From assembly GCA_026260175.1 (NCBI GenBank), contig JAKCWW010004855.1, forward strand, positions 1 through 39,115: a stretch of DNA of 39,115 nt, in the 5' to 3' direction. Shown one piece after another: positions 8,766 through 20,330 of the stretch. The notes under the pieces are model-generated. The model made no database searches. It saw nothing but the letters and a program-made list of their open reading frames with translations, and was not told the origin of the DNA. Position 1 is the first letter of the stretch, and every line of letters begins with the position of its first letter. A program made the translations under genes and the position numbers. This stretch comes from Reticulitermes lucifugus (Eukaryota; Arthropoda; Insecta; Blattodea; Rhinotermitidae).

Positions 8766-10755
8766 TCTTGTATACGGTTTTTGTTTCGAAAAACGTAGTT
8801 AATGCTATGCTTCATGCAAAGAGTGACATGCATAGAGGAGTGTAATGGTACTATAGAGCGTAATACAGGGATAATCACTTTATTTATACAGGCAGTAAGG
8901 CAGGCGTGAATAACGAACTTTAGAAGTTGTCTTCAGTATGTGACCCGTTTAGCCGTGTGCAGGACTAATGGAGCTTCTGATGATCATACTAATTCCATCT
9001 TCAGAGTCTTGTAGTACCCCTCATCATAACTTCATCTGCTTGATCATTATAATAAACTGTTGTGAAGAGTGCGAATGTTAAATCCTCATTATGTACTTAA
9101 CTCCCTCTTGTCTCTTATACATATAAACGTGAAATACTGAACGTTTCCTACAGTTGTTGATGTTATTGAAACTTCTGCAATAGATTCTGTTTCTTACTAC
9201 ATAAGTTCGTTTCGAAATGGTAGCTACTGTTTGCAATAGGTATTAAGTATAAGATGCATACTAAGTAAAACAAAATGATAATATTGACGTCTGCGTGGTT
9301 TCATTTTAAAGTTTCGATGGTTTAGATTGCAGTAGCACTAGCACCACTAGTAACTCTCTCCATAACTTCTCATTATATCACGCTTTACAACTTTCCATTT
9401 TCAGATTGGTGAATCTTTTTGTGGACAGTCTGTAAGATACCTTGGATAAGGCATCGGCCCTTCGCATGGCCACTACATACACAGGGCAACAAAAATACTT
9501 ATATCCATTCCCTGAAAAGTATTCAAACCCACCATCGCAGTATTCGAGAATTACAATACATTACATGCCTAGGCCGTGAGGTCACTGAAATCTGACATTT
9601 TCCAGTAGCATATTAAATTTGAAAAGAATATTCAGATCATCGGCAATTTATAATAAGAGTACCCTAAGACAATACTCATTTACCTGTCGGTATTCCAGGT
9701 AGCATTGGGTATTGCTTTTCACACAATATCTGCATTTTATGGAATTCAAAGCTTCATAAAATACCGTCACTGATCTCTAGTTTGAAAGAAATTACTCGAA
9801 TACACACCCTTCCGGCCGTTTCTCTTACATCCATGTTTTCATATCATATATCTTCCAAGTGTTCCTTTATCTTCAGGTTTTCCTCTCCATACTTCGTATG
9901 AAATTCTTTTCTATCCCACGTCCCGCCCTCCTTGTGCTACTGGCGACTATCCGCTTCAAACGGCAAAGTGTACTATGCCGTGTGACTGAAGTATTTTTCA
10001 TTCAAAATTGGCGAATCTCTGGAAGGGCACTTTATGATTTCTGACTTCTTCTTCCGATAATCTTCTGGACTCAGCGCCTAGAGTTTGTTTTACGAGTTCT
10101 CTTATTCTAACTCCTACTCGTGCTTCTTTTAAGTCCGTTACAAATATTTCAGACCTACTCGAAAAAAAATGTAGAATTTAGAATAAACCTGGAGAGAGAA
10201 ACGTGTGTACAAGGGGATTATTAATAACTCTTTTAGACATGTGACACCAGTGTGCATATTATGATTCAAGAGTAGAAATATCGGGGGAAAAATCTGTATT
10301 GGAATGTTTGCGGTTTCACTGTCACTTGCAAAAGGTGCAGTGTCTGATTATTCCGTGTGAATTGGACCTGTGAAATTCATAACTGTTTAACTCTTAACAG
10401 CAACTTTCCGAATTCAGCATCAGATCAGTGTTTATTAGACTTCTTGGAAACGTTCACCAAACGAATGGTAAAGGCTTAGTAGAGAGTGGCATAGATTCTT
10501 AAACCGAGACGGTTGCCAAGGAAGAGGGCATCTTGACACTGTCCAGAAATAGTCTGCCGAAACTCCTCCCCAGCCATACCAACTCTCGCTATTCTGACTT
10601 CTTCAGCAGATTAGAGCAGCTCCGTTTAGCTCACGTCAATCATTCCCAATACCTTTTCTGCCGACACGGAATCTTAGAAATCAAACTTCAATATTATCAG
10701 CCTTAAGATTCACGGCGCTACCTTACTTCAGCGTAGTTATTTAAACCATGACGTG
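8766..10755. other. Unassigned AT-rich stretch
   Basis: Two kilobases without a recognisable gene, repeat or RNA. The open frame at 9859-10044 shows no family signal. Confidence 0.6.
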
Positions 10756-11038
10756 GGCCGTGCCATGACTCAGGCGGTTAGTTGCCGGCCTCTCACCACG
10801 GAGGCCCAGGTTCGATCCCGGGTCAGACCTTGTGGGATTTGTGGTGGACAAAGTGGCACTGGGACAGGCTTTATTCCCGAGTACTTCGGTTTTCCCCTGT
10901 CAATTTCTTTCCACCGGTGCTCCATTACACGGAAATACGGAAAAAATTAATCATCTTCATCACAGGTTTGCACAATAAGCCTTAAGGCTGCGGTGCGTCC
11001 GTAGCATCTGCTGCGGGGTCCTTCGCAAAAAAAAAAAC
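10756..11038 (+). repeat. tRNA-derived SINE, family 1, copy 2
   Basis: This is a full-length copy of the family at 585-866. It has the tRNA-like head (GGCCGTGCCATGACTCAGGC, then GGTTAG), an intact B-box GGTTCGATCCC (10809-10819), body landmarks GTGGACAAAGTGGCACTGG and AAGCCTTAAGGCTG, and a 12-A tail (11027-11038). Possible degraded target duplications are AACCATGACG before and AAACATCACG after. The intact B-box and A tail suggest it is younger than copy 1. It overlaps two 65-67 codon chance frames. Confidence 0.9.
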
Positions 11039-12483
11039 ATCACGGCATACAGATTAATCAGCTTCACCTCAGTTTATAGATAATGCCAATTATGTCGCTA
11101 AGAACATTGAAGTTTCTCTAAGTTTCACGTTTCAACATAAAGGGATGTCTTTAGACTTGAATAATGTAAAAAATATAGCATAGCAAGCAGCCTGCAGGAT
11201 GTTGTGTTTAAAAAATGAGAGGATGAAAGAGTCTTAATAATTGCGTCTGTCTGTCTGTCTCTCCTGAACAATTTAGATTAAATTTATATTTCATACACCC
11301 GATAGAACTGCGATCAACTCCTTACATATTTTCCCTACTTTGCCTTCTCTTCTCAAGTAATTTCTCAGTTCGACGTAGTAGTACGATAGGTCAGTATATC
11401 AGCTATTTTCTGAAATAAGTTACGTGATGATTATACTAAAGTGGATCTAAATAAATACGGTGTGAACGTGTGGCCTGGAATTTTCTGGTCTATGATAGAC
11501 TTTTGTAAACACGGTAGCAAACTTTCAGGTTTAACAAAACAGTTCTCGACATACCCAACACAGTTTATTGTGGTTTATATAAATACTGCTTCTACTCTGC
11601 AGTCTTCAAAATTTCTCAGCGCAGAAATAATAGCGCGTTTTTTAAATAAACAACTTGTGCACATGTCAGAGATTGCTGTATACATCAGGTGTTTACTTCG
11701 AAACTTCGTGGCCTTACGTCCGTAAGTTTTTACGTTTGTATTCGGAAAATATACGATTCTGTTGTCGGACAGTTCACCGGCTACACTGAATGAGGTTAGT
11801 CTTAGATATTCTCTGTCTCTATAAATGAATGCCGGGTACAACACGTTGAAGGAAGACATTGCTAACTACTTCCACATCTTTACTACTTTCGATCGGCCAT
11901 CTCATTCGATAGTACGAGATCTACACAACAGGAACAGCGTAACTAAATGCTGTAAAATTCATTCGATCTTGAGATACAATAAATTTTTATACACAATATT
12001 TATTGTGAGTGGCAAATACTTACTTTCCGCCTTTTCTAAATAAAAGTGTTTCAGACAAAATTAATATAAAATGGTACAATTCAGTAACCCTAAGTTGAAT
12101 GAAATCTGTTATGCTTAGGTCTAAAAACTTCCTGACATTGGTCCTTACATAGCTTACAAAAGGAATTTAAAACATTTCGTGTCATCTGTAGCGAGTTTGT
12201 TACGCTAGGTTCTATGTTATCAAAGAGAAACAGACGTCGAGACAGGCTTACCATTTTATAAGCACGGTGCTGAGATAACAGATAGCCGCCTGAAACAAGA
12301 CTAGACAGAGTGAGCTGGGAAGGAGTGAATAGGACGATTTGGAGGAACTGATGAAGTGTGCCGAAGCGAGAAGTCGCCGACAGCTGCTTTGAGTGTATAG
12401 TTTTATTTGTAATGTAAGTACGACGCTGTAGGTGCCCCGATCATGTGGTGTATTATAGCTTAATTATCGATTGACGAATTTGA
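11039..12483. other. Unassigned stretch
   Basis: It holds a short (TCTG)n run near 11248-11263 and overlapping frames of 72-94 codons on both strands, none with recognisable content. Confidence 0.6.
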
Positions 12484-12656
12484 AAAGACGTTGACAGGAA
12501 GCGGTCGTGGCCTAATTTATGGCATTTTTTCGTCATTTGCCTGGAGGAACTGGAGTGTACCATGAAAACCGTTAGTCAATATGGCTGATATTGGGACCGA
12601 GATTTCAACTCAGGACTTCCCAAATGCGGGGAGTGATTGCTAGCTACTCCATTACG
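12484..12656 (-). repeat. tRNA-derived SINE fragment, family 2
   Basis: On the minus strand the head reads TAATGGAGTAGCTAGCAATC, then a B-box-like AGTTGAAATCTCGG (plus 12597-12610). The body includes CATGGTACACTCCAGTTCC, TCCAGGCAAATG and AAATTAGGCCACGACCGCTT, ending near 12484. The body matches a widely distributed arthropod SINE that I recall by its 'taaattaaggccacggccgc' segment. The B-box and several body positions are mutated, so it is old. Confidence 0.7.
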
Positions 12657-14230
12657 ACGTTCCATTAATGGAGTAAGGTGAGCCTTGGAATAAAAGCAAA
12701 TGAATGAGTATGGAAGTGCTGGAACCTTTCGTAATGAAGTCGTTATTTAAAAGTACCTTCTGTAAGGACTGGGGTTGTTTTCGCCTTCTGTTTTACATGG
12801 AAATGATGCATATGACAGTAGATTTTATTTTACAACGAGGTATTTCTTTCTAAGGTGTAACATTGCTCACAAAGTCATCGAAGTCCTTTTTCTGATATTA
12901 ATTAAGATGCATTTTCTTCACCGACGCCATAAAATGTAAATAAGCCACAGATGTGTTGTTGCAAATCGTTAATTTAGAAATTAGGGGCGAAATACCTCGT
13001 TTGTCCCGACTATTCGGTTTTTACCTTAGAAGAAATGAGAGGAAATATGCCAGTGTGAAAAACGAAGCTTTGCTATGTCCAGTTGGAAAGGAAGATAATG
13101 ATGAAGAAGAGCTATCACTGCTGCAATGTTTGATTTGATCGCTTTTTACTTGCTTTAAAAACCCAAAAATGTGGGAAATTCCTATTCCAACGGAGAACAG
13201 ACGGGATTGTGTTTATAGAGCTACTCCTTGTTTGGAGCATCTCTCATGCCCTCTTCCGCAGATTGTAACCAAAGAAAGTAGGCGAAATGAATTACTGTGT
13301 TTAAATAAGCTTGAATGATGCATTGCAGGAAACGTGGAATATAAGCTGAAAGACGGAGGAATCTGAAAATCTCCAGGTCACTTTCCACAAGCTTTCAAAA
13401 GGCAAATTGGAATTAAACGAGATGCCATAAGGAAATATTACGGAATATAATAGGCTTAAGTGGTTATTTTTTAGGTTATTACGCATACAACATTTCAGAG
13501 AAGTTTATTGCGTCTATCTTCAGGGTAACTAAATTTGGTTAAGGTGGATATCGAAGTGATTATGAATAGAAAATATATCCGTTGTGTAGGCTTTGATTGG
13601 TCAAATCCTTGCAACCTTCCAGTATTATGAATATATTTCTTCTCCCAGCCGCTTTAGTTTCCACCTGAACATCCGCCCTGAAAAACTGAAAACGTATATA
13701 ATAATAGTCTGACCAGTCCGCACAGGAAACTTACAAGCGTTTTTATAGAAAACTTGAGGAAGTTTCAGAAGCAATGAGCACGCTCACTACCTGTAAGTCA
13801 CTTTGATTGTAATCGCACTCCTTTACAGCGACCGGCAACGTCAAGTGCCGTTAGACTCACGGCAAAGTAGTGCTACTTCGAATCAAATAAACGTGCGAAC
13901 TTCTGACACAAATACAGAAATTTGAATATGCACATAGAAATATATGAGACCTGTTATAGTCTGTTTCATATTACAGATTTGCTTTATATTTCTGTACTAG
14001 TATTACTTTCTTACGATTATCTTTCACAGATGACCGTAGGCGAAACAGCAAAATCTCATAAGGTTGCTCTCCGTGTGGAGTGAACAATACATAACCTAAG
14101 TTATAGTCCGGACAACTGTGGCTGCACATAAAGATCAACCTCATGACTTTTACCTTTTTATGTTTCACTGTTTTATCAATTTAGGGAGTAATTTTGATGT
14201 ATTGTGCATGTGCCAGCCTGTGAAAGTTAT
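12657..14230. other. Unassigned stretch
   Basis: No gene or named repeat. A GATGACC...GCGAAAC order near 14029-14044 was considered and rejected as a hammerhead. Confidence 0.6.
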
Positions 14231-14275
14231 TCGTCTGAAGACGGCATGTTAATAACGAAACATGTAGGGACTTTG
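14231..14275 (+). ncRNA. Decayed hammerhead ribozyme motif
   Basis: CTGAAGA (14235-14241), GAAA (14257-14260), minimal helix III AC-AT-GT and GUA are all intact. The helix II segment CGGCATGTTAATAAC pairs only as GTT-AAT-AAC, and helix I next to the core does not pair. The core bases survive while the helices have decayed, so activity is unlikely. Confidence 0.45.
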
Positions 14276-16256
14276 TAAGGTGGAACGTGTTCACTCGAAA
14301 TGCATTGTTGTGTATGCTCAAACATATAGTAATGTAATACATGACGCCAGAATATGGAAGGGAAAGTAATACTTCATGAACGGTTATTCCTTTGCGAATT
14401 AAATACAGAGAAAATAAGTTAATGTATTTAGTAAGAAATCTTGACACAGAATGCTCTATATGCCTTCAAGACTTTCAGTTTTCTCAGTTCTGAAGAGTTA
14501 TGAACTTTTCTGCCTCTCTTGCAGGGTACTTTCTCTCACTCAAACCTCTCGAAGGGCATAACGTCCTGTCAGCAGTCTTACTGCAGTACGAACGTTGTTT
14601 ATGACAAATGTCAGGATTGTGTCAGCAGTTGTACGTAGACAGTAGTCAGCATATGCGCATGCGCATTGTAGCGTGATAGAAAGCACTAGAGTTTATTACA
14701 CTTTGAGCAACGTGAGCAGAGCCGGCACTAAAGGCGTTGTAATCAATTTCATATATAAGTCTAACGTACTTGAATATTTGGTTATAGTAGCGTGTATATT
14801 TATATACGCACGTGTGCACGGCTTCCAGCCTTTTGACTGAGAAATTTTGCTTGCAATGAGAAAAATTATAGGATGTAAGAGGGGTATTAAAGTCCTGTCT
14901 TTTTTGTGTGTGTTTATCATGAATCTTGACAAAGGCATTTAAAGTCTCCCCTTCCATCTTTCCTAGTTTTACTGTGTAATTCGGAGCACAGTTGCATTTC
15001 GATTTAGTTTCCACAGCGTCACAGACATCTGATAACGGCTAGACTACAGCCCTGTTCTTCGTTTCTACACTACCCCAGTTCGACTCCTGTCTTTTGTGAA
15101 CAAAGCCTAGATTTGAGCTGTTATACTCCATAAAATCAATGAGAAGTTTCCCAAGAATACACTAATTTTCAACTTCGATTATATTATGCTTATACTGAAG
15201 AACTGGGCTCATTTTTCTTCTGACTGCACATTCATAACTTGTTTGTACGTCCACAGCCGATTAGGCACAGAAGCAGTTCAAATAAATTATTCTAACAAAA
15301 TACAAATTTAAACTGAAAAAGTATTCTCATTTATCTCATTTAAGGCTGGTTTTTACTGGAATTAATCATATATATATCAAGACTGCAGAAGGTGTATTCC
15401 GTGACCTAGTGTATGGAATTTACAATAGCCGTCTTTACCTTCGAATTACACTATAGTTTCATGGTACACGAGTGTCACTTCATTTACTTGTGTAATAAGG
15501 ACGGCCAACCTTAAGTCGCTTTTCACGAAACTCATAAATGCTCGACAAAATTATGCGCCGAACTCTCTACCGAATTGTACCTAAATCGGATATTAACTGT
15601 GGGAAGCACGGGTAAAGTGTTACTTTTCACTCCACCGATTTTTATGAAACTTACAGTAGCGCGATGATGTTCCATGGAGCTCTTCTATACCAACTTTTAC
15701 GCTAATTGTTTAAGAAGTATGGAAACTACTGCTAAAAATTCATTGTCGCCCTTACGTACAGTGTCAGTGTCACTGAGCCTGTTTTAACACCACTCACGCT
15801 TGCTAGACAACAGTTTGTAAGGAAGGTCCACACCGAATATCATGACGTTCCGATAAAGAGTTTAGTCGCTGATACAAGGCCACAGACGGACGGACGTAAT
15901 CTCCGCGTAAGAGGTTTTACTCCGTATAGGACGCTTAAAATTAATTAATACCTCACAAAGAAAACAGTCTGGGTCCATTATTAAGGTCATCCAGTTAATG
16001 CTGTATAGGGAAATGACCGCTCTTTGTTACGAAAATCAAAAGTAACACAGATACAAAATGTCTGGAATTGATGGGGTTCCTTAAAGTTGCAGTAGGTGCC
16101 AGCACTTCAAATGTTTAGTGGTTTGTCCTTAAAAAAAGCGCCCATTGCACTTCATAGTTAGGTGAAACGTTACAAGTTTGGTCCGTTGCTCTTAGGTTTA
16201 CTTATGTGAACACAATTTTAGGGCAATCAAACATTTGAAGGTGATGTAAGCGTCGA
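14276..16256. other. Unassigned stretch
   Basis: The minus frame of 122 codons (14646-15014) has no recognised motif. The segment around 15480-15960, with CAGACGGACGGACG, looks repeat-like but I cannot name it. Confidence 0.5.
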
Positions 16257-16267
16257 GCACGTTATAT
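16257..16267. repeat. Target-site duplication, left copy
   Basis: GCACGTTATAT is repeated exactly at 16534-16544 on the far side of the SINE. Confidence 0.85.
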
Positions 16268-16533
16268 ATATTTTTTTCCTATGGCTCGACAGCCCCTTGG
16301 GGGCCTAGGCCGGCTCATTTTTCGAGGCTTCACGATCACACACTTTAGACACACCACACTCGGTAGGACTCCCCTGGACGAGGGACCAGCCCGTCGCAGA
16401 GATCTGTACCTGACAACACACAACACTCACAAGAGACAGACATCCATACCCCCCGGTGGGATTCGAACCCACAATCCTAGTAAGCGAGCAGCCGCAGACC
16501 CACGCCTTAGATCGCACGGCCACTGGGATTGGC
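16268..16533 (-). repeat. tRNA-derived SINE, family 3, copy A, with perfect target duplication
   Basis: On the minus strand it begins AATCCCAGTGGCCGTGCGAT, then CTAAGGCGTG, and has an exact B-box GGTTCGAATCC (plus 16459-16469). The body contains GTGTTGTGTGTTGTCAGGTA and CGACGGGCTGG. The tail is an A-rich AGGAAAAAAATATATAT at its 3' end. It is bounded by the 11-bp perfect direct repeat GCACGTTATAT. A 93-codon plus-strand frame across it is antisense noise that often shows up as spurious protein (GGIRTHNPS). Confidence 0.9.
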
Positions 16534-16544
16534 GCACGTTATAT
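16534..16544. repeat. Target-site duplication, right copy
   Basis: GCACGTTATAT, identical to 16257-16267. Confidence 0.85.
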
Positions 16545-16671
16545 TGTCAGTTGAAATACTGATAACAAAATTTGCGGAGAGGACGTAGAAACGGCACAGC
16601 ACATTTTTCGAGTTCTCTTTCCCTACCCGGCAGGTGGTAATAAATAACCTCAAAAACAGGATTCACAGATT

Positions 16672-16929
16672 AGCCGATCCCTGTGGCCGCGCGGTGTAAG
16701 GCGTGTGTCTGCGGTTTCTCTCTTGCTGGGATTGCGGGTTCGAATCCCGCCGGGGGCATGGGTGTCTGTCTCTCTTGAGTGTTGTGTGTTGTCAGGTAGA
16801 GGGCTTTGCGACGGGCCGATCCTTCGTCCAGGGAGTGTGTATGTGTCATTGAGTGTAATTAGGGGTGACAGTAACGCTCTACGCCTACAATGAGTAGGTA
16901 GACAGAGGTCTGAATGTGACAGAAAGAAT
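16672..16929 (+). repeat. tRNA-derived SINE, family 3, copy B
   Basis: The head GATCCCTGTGGCCGCGCGGT, then GTAAGGCGTG, an exact B-box GGTTCGAATCC (16737-16747) and GTGTTGTGTGTTGTCAGGTA match copy A up to about CGTCCAGGG. The 3' part is different (AATTAGGGGTGACAGTAACG and onward), so the two copies belong to subfamilies with exchanged tails. The flanks GATTCACAGATT (16660-16671) and GATTCACAAATT (16930-16941) form a 12-bp target duplication with one mismatch. Its orientation is opposite to copy A, 138 bp away. Confidence 0.88.
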
Positions 16930-16941
16930 GATTCACAAATT

Positions 16942-17208
16942 GTCAGTCTGGACATCATCTAAATAAGTTAGGGGGTAATGTCACTGATTGGACGTCGGTA
17001 AGGGAAACATTTTCCAATATTCACGGTTTATGATCAAACCGATTTTGGCCTATAGGCTTTGACTTCTAACCTTTAAGTTAAAGACCTTCAATGAACTGGT
17101 ATCACGTATAAAAACACACACAGAGATGAATATGGGTTGTGGAGACAATAAGCCTTTATGAAGGATGGATGAAGAAATACTTAAGCGCTTGTTTATAAAA
17201 ATCGAGTG
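16942..17208. other. Unassigned stretch
   Basis: Nothing recognised. Confidence 0.5.
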
Positions 17209-17238
17209 TTTTATTTTATTTTATTTTATTATTTATTT
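17209..17238. repeat. (TTTTA)n microsatellite
   Basis: About five units of TTTTA, with a slightly degenerate end. Confidence 0.85.
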
Positions 17239-17311
17239 CCTAAATATAAATTGCTTTCTATCGGTGATTGTATTATAACACAAGTTTGTTTATAGTTATC
17301 ATTGTGTATTT

Positions 17312-17369
17312 CACGTAACGTGACATTCGGCTGCGTATTGCACGTAACGTGACTTTCGGCTGCGTATTC
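17312..17369. repeat. 29-bp tandem duplication with internal palindrome
   Basis: Two adjacent 29-bp units each begin CACGTAACGTGAC and end TTCGGCTGCGTATT plus one base. They differ at two positions. CACGT-A-ACGTG in each is a near-perfect palindrome. Confidence 0.85.
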
Positions 17370-18716
17370 ATAATGGACTGAGCGGAACATCTGCAAAATT
17401 CTTATAATGCTTTTGTAACTAGGTTTTGTCTTTTAGCTTTTGGTCTTAAACAAACCAAATTCTAAACTTTTCTAATTTGAATGAGAAAGCAAGAAACCTC
17501 AAAAGCCAACTTTCACTGACACATCTGTTGGTATACTGCTGAATTCGTTAATAAATCACTTAATGCTTGTTCGTTCTCCTAAGTGTAATAACGTTTACAT
17601 TTAGCTATGGCTTAGGTACACTCCGTGCTCTGGGTTCTAGTTCTGTCTGCTTCCAGGTTTCTTGCCCTCTTCGCTTCTATAGAGATTAGAAATCCTCCTG
17701 GTACAGTACGTGATGTAATAATACCATGTCATTAGTTTCATCCCTCTCACAGAGATGGCGTTGTTTCCTTTGTGATTGCGCTATTCAGATTTTGGGTACA
17801 TATAACTAACTAGGAGTCATTAATGCAAAATAATCCAGAACCTGGGTATGTCAAAACTTCAGAACCAAATGAAATGTCAATATTCCCCATTCGTCTCCTT
17901 GTGTCAGATTGTACCATAAGTCAGAATGTATAAATTGGTTTTTATAAGCAAGCAGGGATTGTACCTCAGTGGGTTTAGATTAGTAATCAAGAAAGGATTC
18001 GTTACAAAGGTCGCAGTGGGGAGTTACTTCCTCTCCTGCGGTTAGAGAAACTGAAACTTGTCATGCTTCTTTCTTATCGCCGAAGCGTTTCCGTAGACAA
18101 GGGCACGAGTCTAGAGGTGGTTTGTTAAAGTGAAATTCCTTTTTAGTGCTTCCATGGTCACTCATACCATTATAGTGAATGGGGGCTTCCTATTACAAGC
18201 CTTAAAATGTGGAAGATGAAGGAACATCGTCCTGAGTTTTCATTTCCTTTAAAGTCACTTTCTTGTAGCAGTTTCTAAATACCAAGAGGACTAGCAAACT
18301 GTCGTTCCATAACCAAATGTTTGGTATTAAAATAAACATTGAATTATTCTTGTAATTACATTCAAGCTGCAGAGATACGAGGACAAGACCGCGTATCTCC
18401 TTTAATTAAGCTTTGTGACACCCAAATATTCATGTAAAGCGAGCATTATTATGCCCATCAAATGCAATACATTTGCTTAACAACAAAAGAGCAATATGCA
18501 TTAGAACATGTACGGTATTCTTACAACCATCACAAAAACTGGATTGGAAAGAAATGGTGAAGCGGGATTTTTAAAAAAAATTTAGATCGGCCTTTTGCGA
18601 TGTTTATAGTTTTCCACCTCGAAAACAGAATTCTGAGCCTCTTTTTATTACCTCATCTAAAGAATAACTGATAAAATGTAAAACTGAAACTTACACTCCA
18701 GCGAGGAGAAATAGCG
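17370..18716. other. Unassigned stretch
   Basis: No gene or repeat recognised in 1.3 kb. Confidence 0.6.
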
Positions 18717-18995
18717 TTGTAGGTGTAGTGACTATATTACGGGCCGGACAACCGAGAAAATCGTGGATCGATTCCCGGCAAGAGAGAGAAATTATTCGCT
18801 TCTCTGAAACGTCAAGACTGATTCTTATGCCCACCCAGTCTTTTACTCATTGGGTAACGGGTTGCTGCCCCCAGGAGTAAAGCGGCCGGGGTGTGCATCT
18901 GACCACTCCTAACTATTGACGTGGTTAAAAATGAGTGAAGCTATACTTCTCCTTCGCCATATGCCTTAATGGCGTGCACAGGGACAATATTAATT
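18717..18995 (+). repeat. tRNA-derived SINE-like repeat, family 4
   Basis: A degenerate tRNA-like head leads to a B-box-like GGATCGATTCCCG (18765-18777). The body has CCACCCAGTCTTTTACTCAT, TGGGTAACGGGTTGCTGCCC, AGTAAAGCGGCCGGGGTG and AATGGCGTGCACAGGGACAA. I recognise this body as a repeat common in insect genomes whose translation yields phrases such as KAAGAW and GVDRDNF. Several positions are mutated. Ends are approximate and no target duplication was found. Confidence 0.65.
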
Positions 18996-19939
18996 TGTAG
19001 TCTTCAGTCCGGCACATTTACTAGTACAGTAATCTTAACTGGTCTTTCTATCATGTGACATGCTTGTTTCCTGCTGCTCGTGCCTTCTGTTCCCTAAATA
19101 GCCAGCTTGGCGATACGGCTAAACCACAGTGCAGCTGAACTTGAAACAACTGCCAACAAACTTCCTAACGAACGTCAGAGATTAAATGCCCATTCTCTTC
19201 CAGATTGTAATGAGCCACAACTTTAGATGCATTTGAGGGTTGCGAAAATCGTCTTAGAGAAAACTGAGAGAGCTGCTTTCTGAAATAATCGTATTTGCTG
19301 ACGTCGCGACATTTACGAGTGACGCAAGGCATAAGGTCGCCGTCTATCTTAGCCAGAATTCTGTACTTCGTTGATTGTGCTTCCCTTATGATTAAATGAA
19401 CTTGGGTTTGTCAAGATATTCAAATGGAGACTCTACAACCAGCATACAGATTTAAAGGACATTTACTTGCTCTTCATTCCTGAAGTTCTTTGCGTATGTA
19501 CTTTGCCTTTCTGAACTTAATGAAAACTGAACTAAAACAAATTTGGATGTGCGTTTAATTTGTATGCATTCTGAGGAGTCAGGTCTTTTTGACATGCGCC
19601 TACCCATTAATTGTTAGCATAAATTACAATCTTTGAAGTTTATACTTACTGTGAATAAAAGCGAGGAAGAAACGAAAAATTAAATTTATATGGCTGAACT
19701 TTCGAGCAAATAATTAAAAGAAACAGTTTCGATAAGACGGACCGTATCAGAAATAATTTAGCTTTCTTCTTATTGATAATTTCCAGCAACATTCTTTTAC
19801 AACATTACCAATTCCAGTGCAAATGCATGATCACAATCCACTCTTCTTTCTGCAAACAGGCTGAAAATCAGCTCCCTGTGTTTACTGGAAACTGAACATG
19901 CATAAACTGAAGTAATGCACCTGACGGTCTTTGTTCAAG
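18996..19939. other. Unassigned stretch
   Basis: Nothing recognised. Confidence 0.6.
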
Positions 19940-19975
19940 TGTCTGGTTATGATCTAGGCCGAAACATTGTCTATA
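19940..19975 (+). ncRNA. Heavily decayed hammerhead-like motif
   Basis: GCCGAAACATTGTC keeps GAAA, helix III AC-ATT-GT and the GTC triplet. The upstream CUGAUGA is reduced to TTATGAT and helix II is nearly gone. Taken alone this could be chance. It is listed because the other copies share the same layout. Confidence 0.3.
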
Positions 19976-20254
19976 TTAAGGTCATCCATGATTTCAGGCG
20001 AATACGATCCGTAATCGTCCTGTCACCTCAGGGACAAGGTACAGTCTGCAGTTGATTAAGTTTTATTAAAATATAAGTAATGAGTATTGACTGATCACTT
20101 TGTCATCTTATGTTTGAAGTGATGACGTGAAAATTGTGAACAATCAAAGCAAATATTTGAAAAAAAAGATCAATTTCGAAAAATGTCTTACAAATTCATT
20201 GCTCATGTGAGCTGAATATTTAGCTAATTATCTGCTCTATCCTTTCGTACTGAA

Positions 20255-20330
20255 TATGTACGTATGTATGTGTACATATGTGTGTATATATATATGTATA
20301 TGTTCTTATATATGTATATGTATGTGTAAA
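20255..20330. repeat. TA/TG-rich microsatellite
   Basis: A run of GTATGTATGTGTACATATGT-type and TATATATA units. It explains the Y/T/H-rich frame on the minus strand. Confidence 0.8.

Noticed and set aside
8975..9015. CTGATGATCATACTAATTCC as hammerhead start
   Set aside because: No GAAA at suitable distance and no helix II.
10753..10985. Two overlapping plus frames and possible tRNA gene
   Set aside because: This is the head and body of a SINE. The tRNA-like part does not form a complete cloverleaf, and an identical body occurs at 585-866.
14027..14050. CAGATGACCGTAGGCGAAACAGC as a hammerhead
   Set aside because: CUGA is replaced by CAGA, helix II is only about two pairs, and there is no GUH after a helix III.
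14646..15014. 122-codon minus frame as a gene
   Set aside because: No domain, and overlapping frames are equally open. Nothing supports a start, splice sites or homology.
16281..16958. Open frames of 93, 72, 102 and 62 codons
   Set aside because: They are sense and antisense readings through the two SINEs; phrases such as GGIRT-NPSKR come from the tRNA-like B-box.
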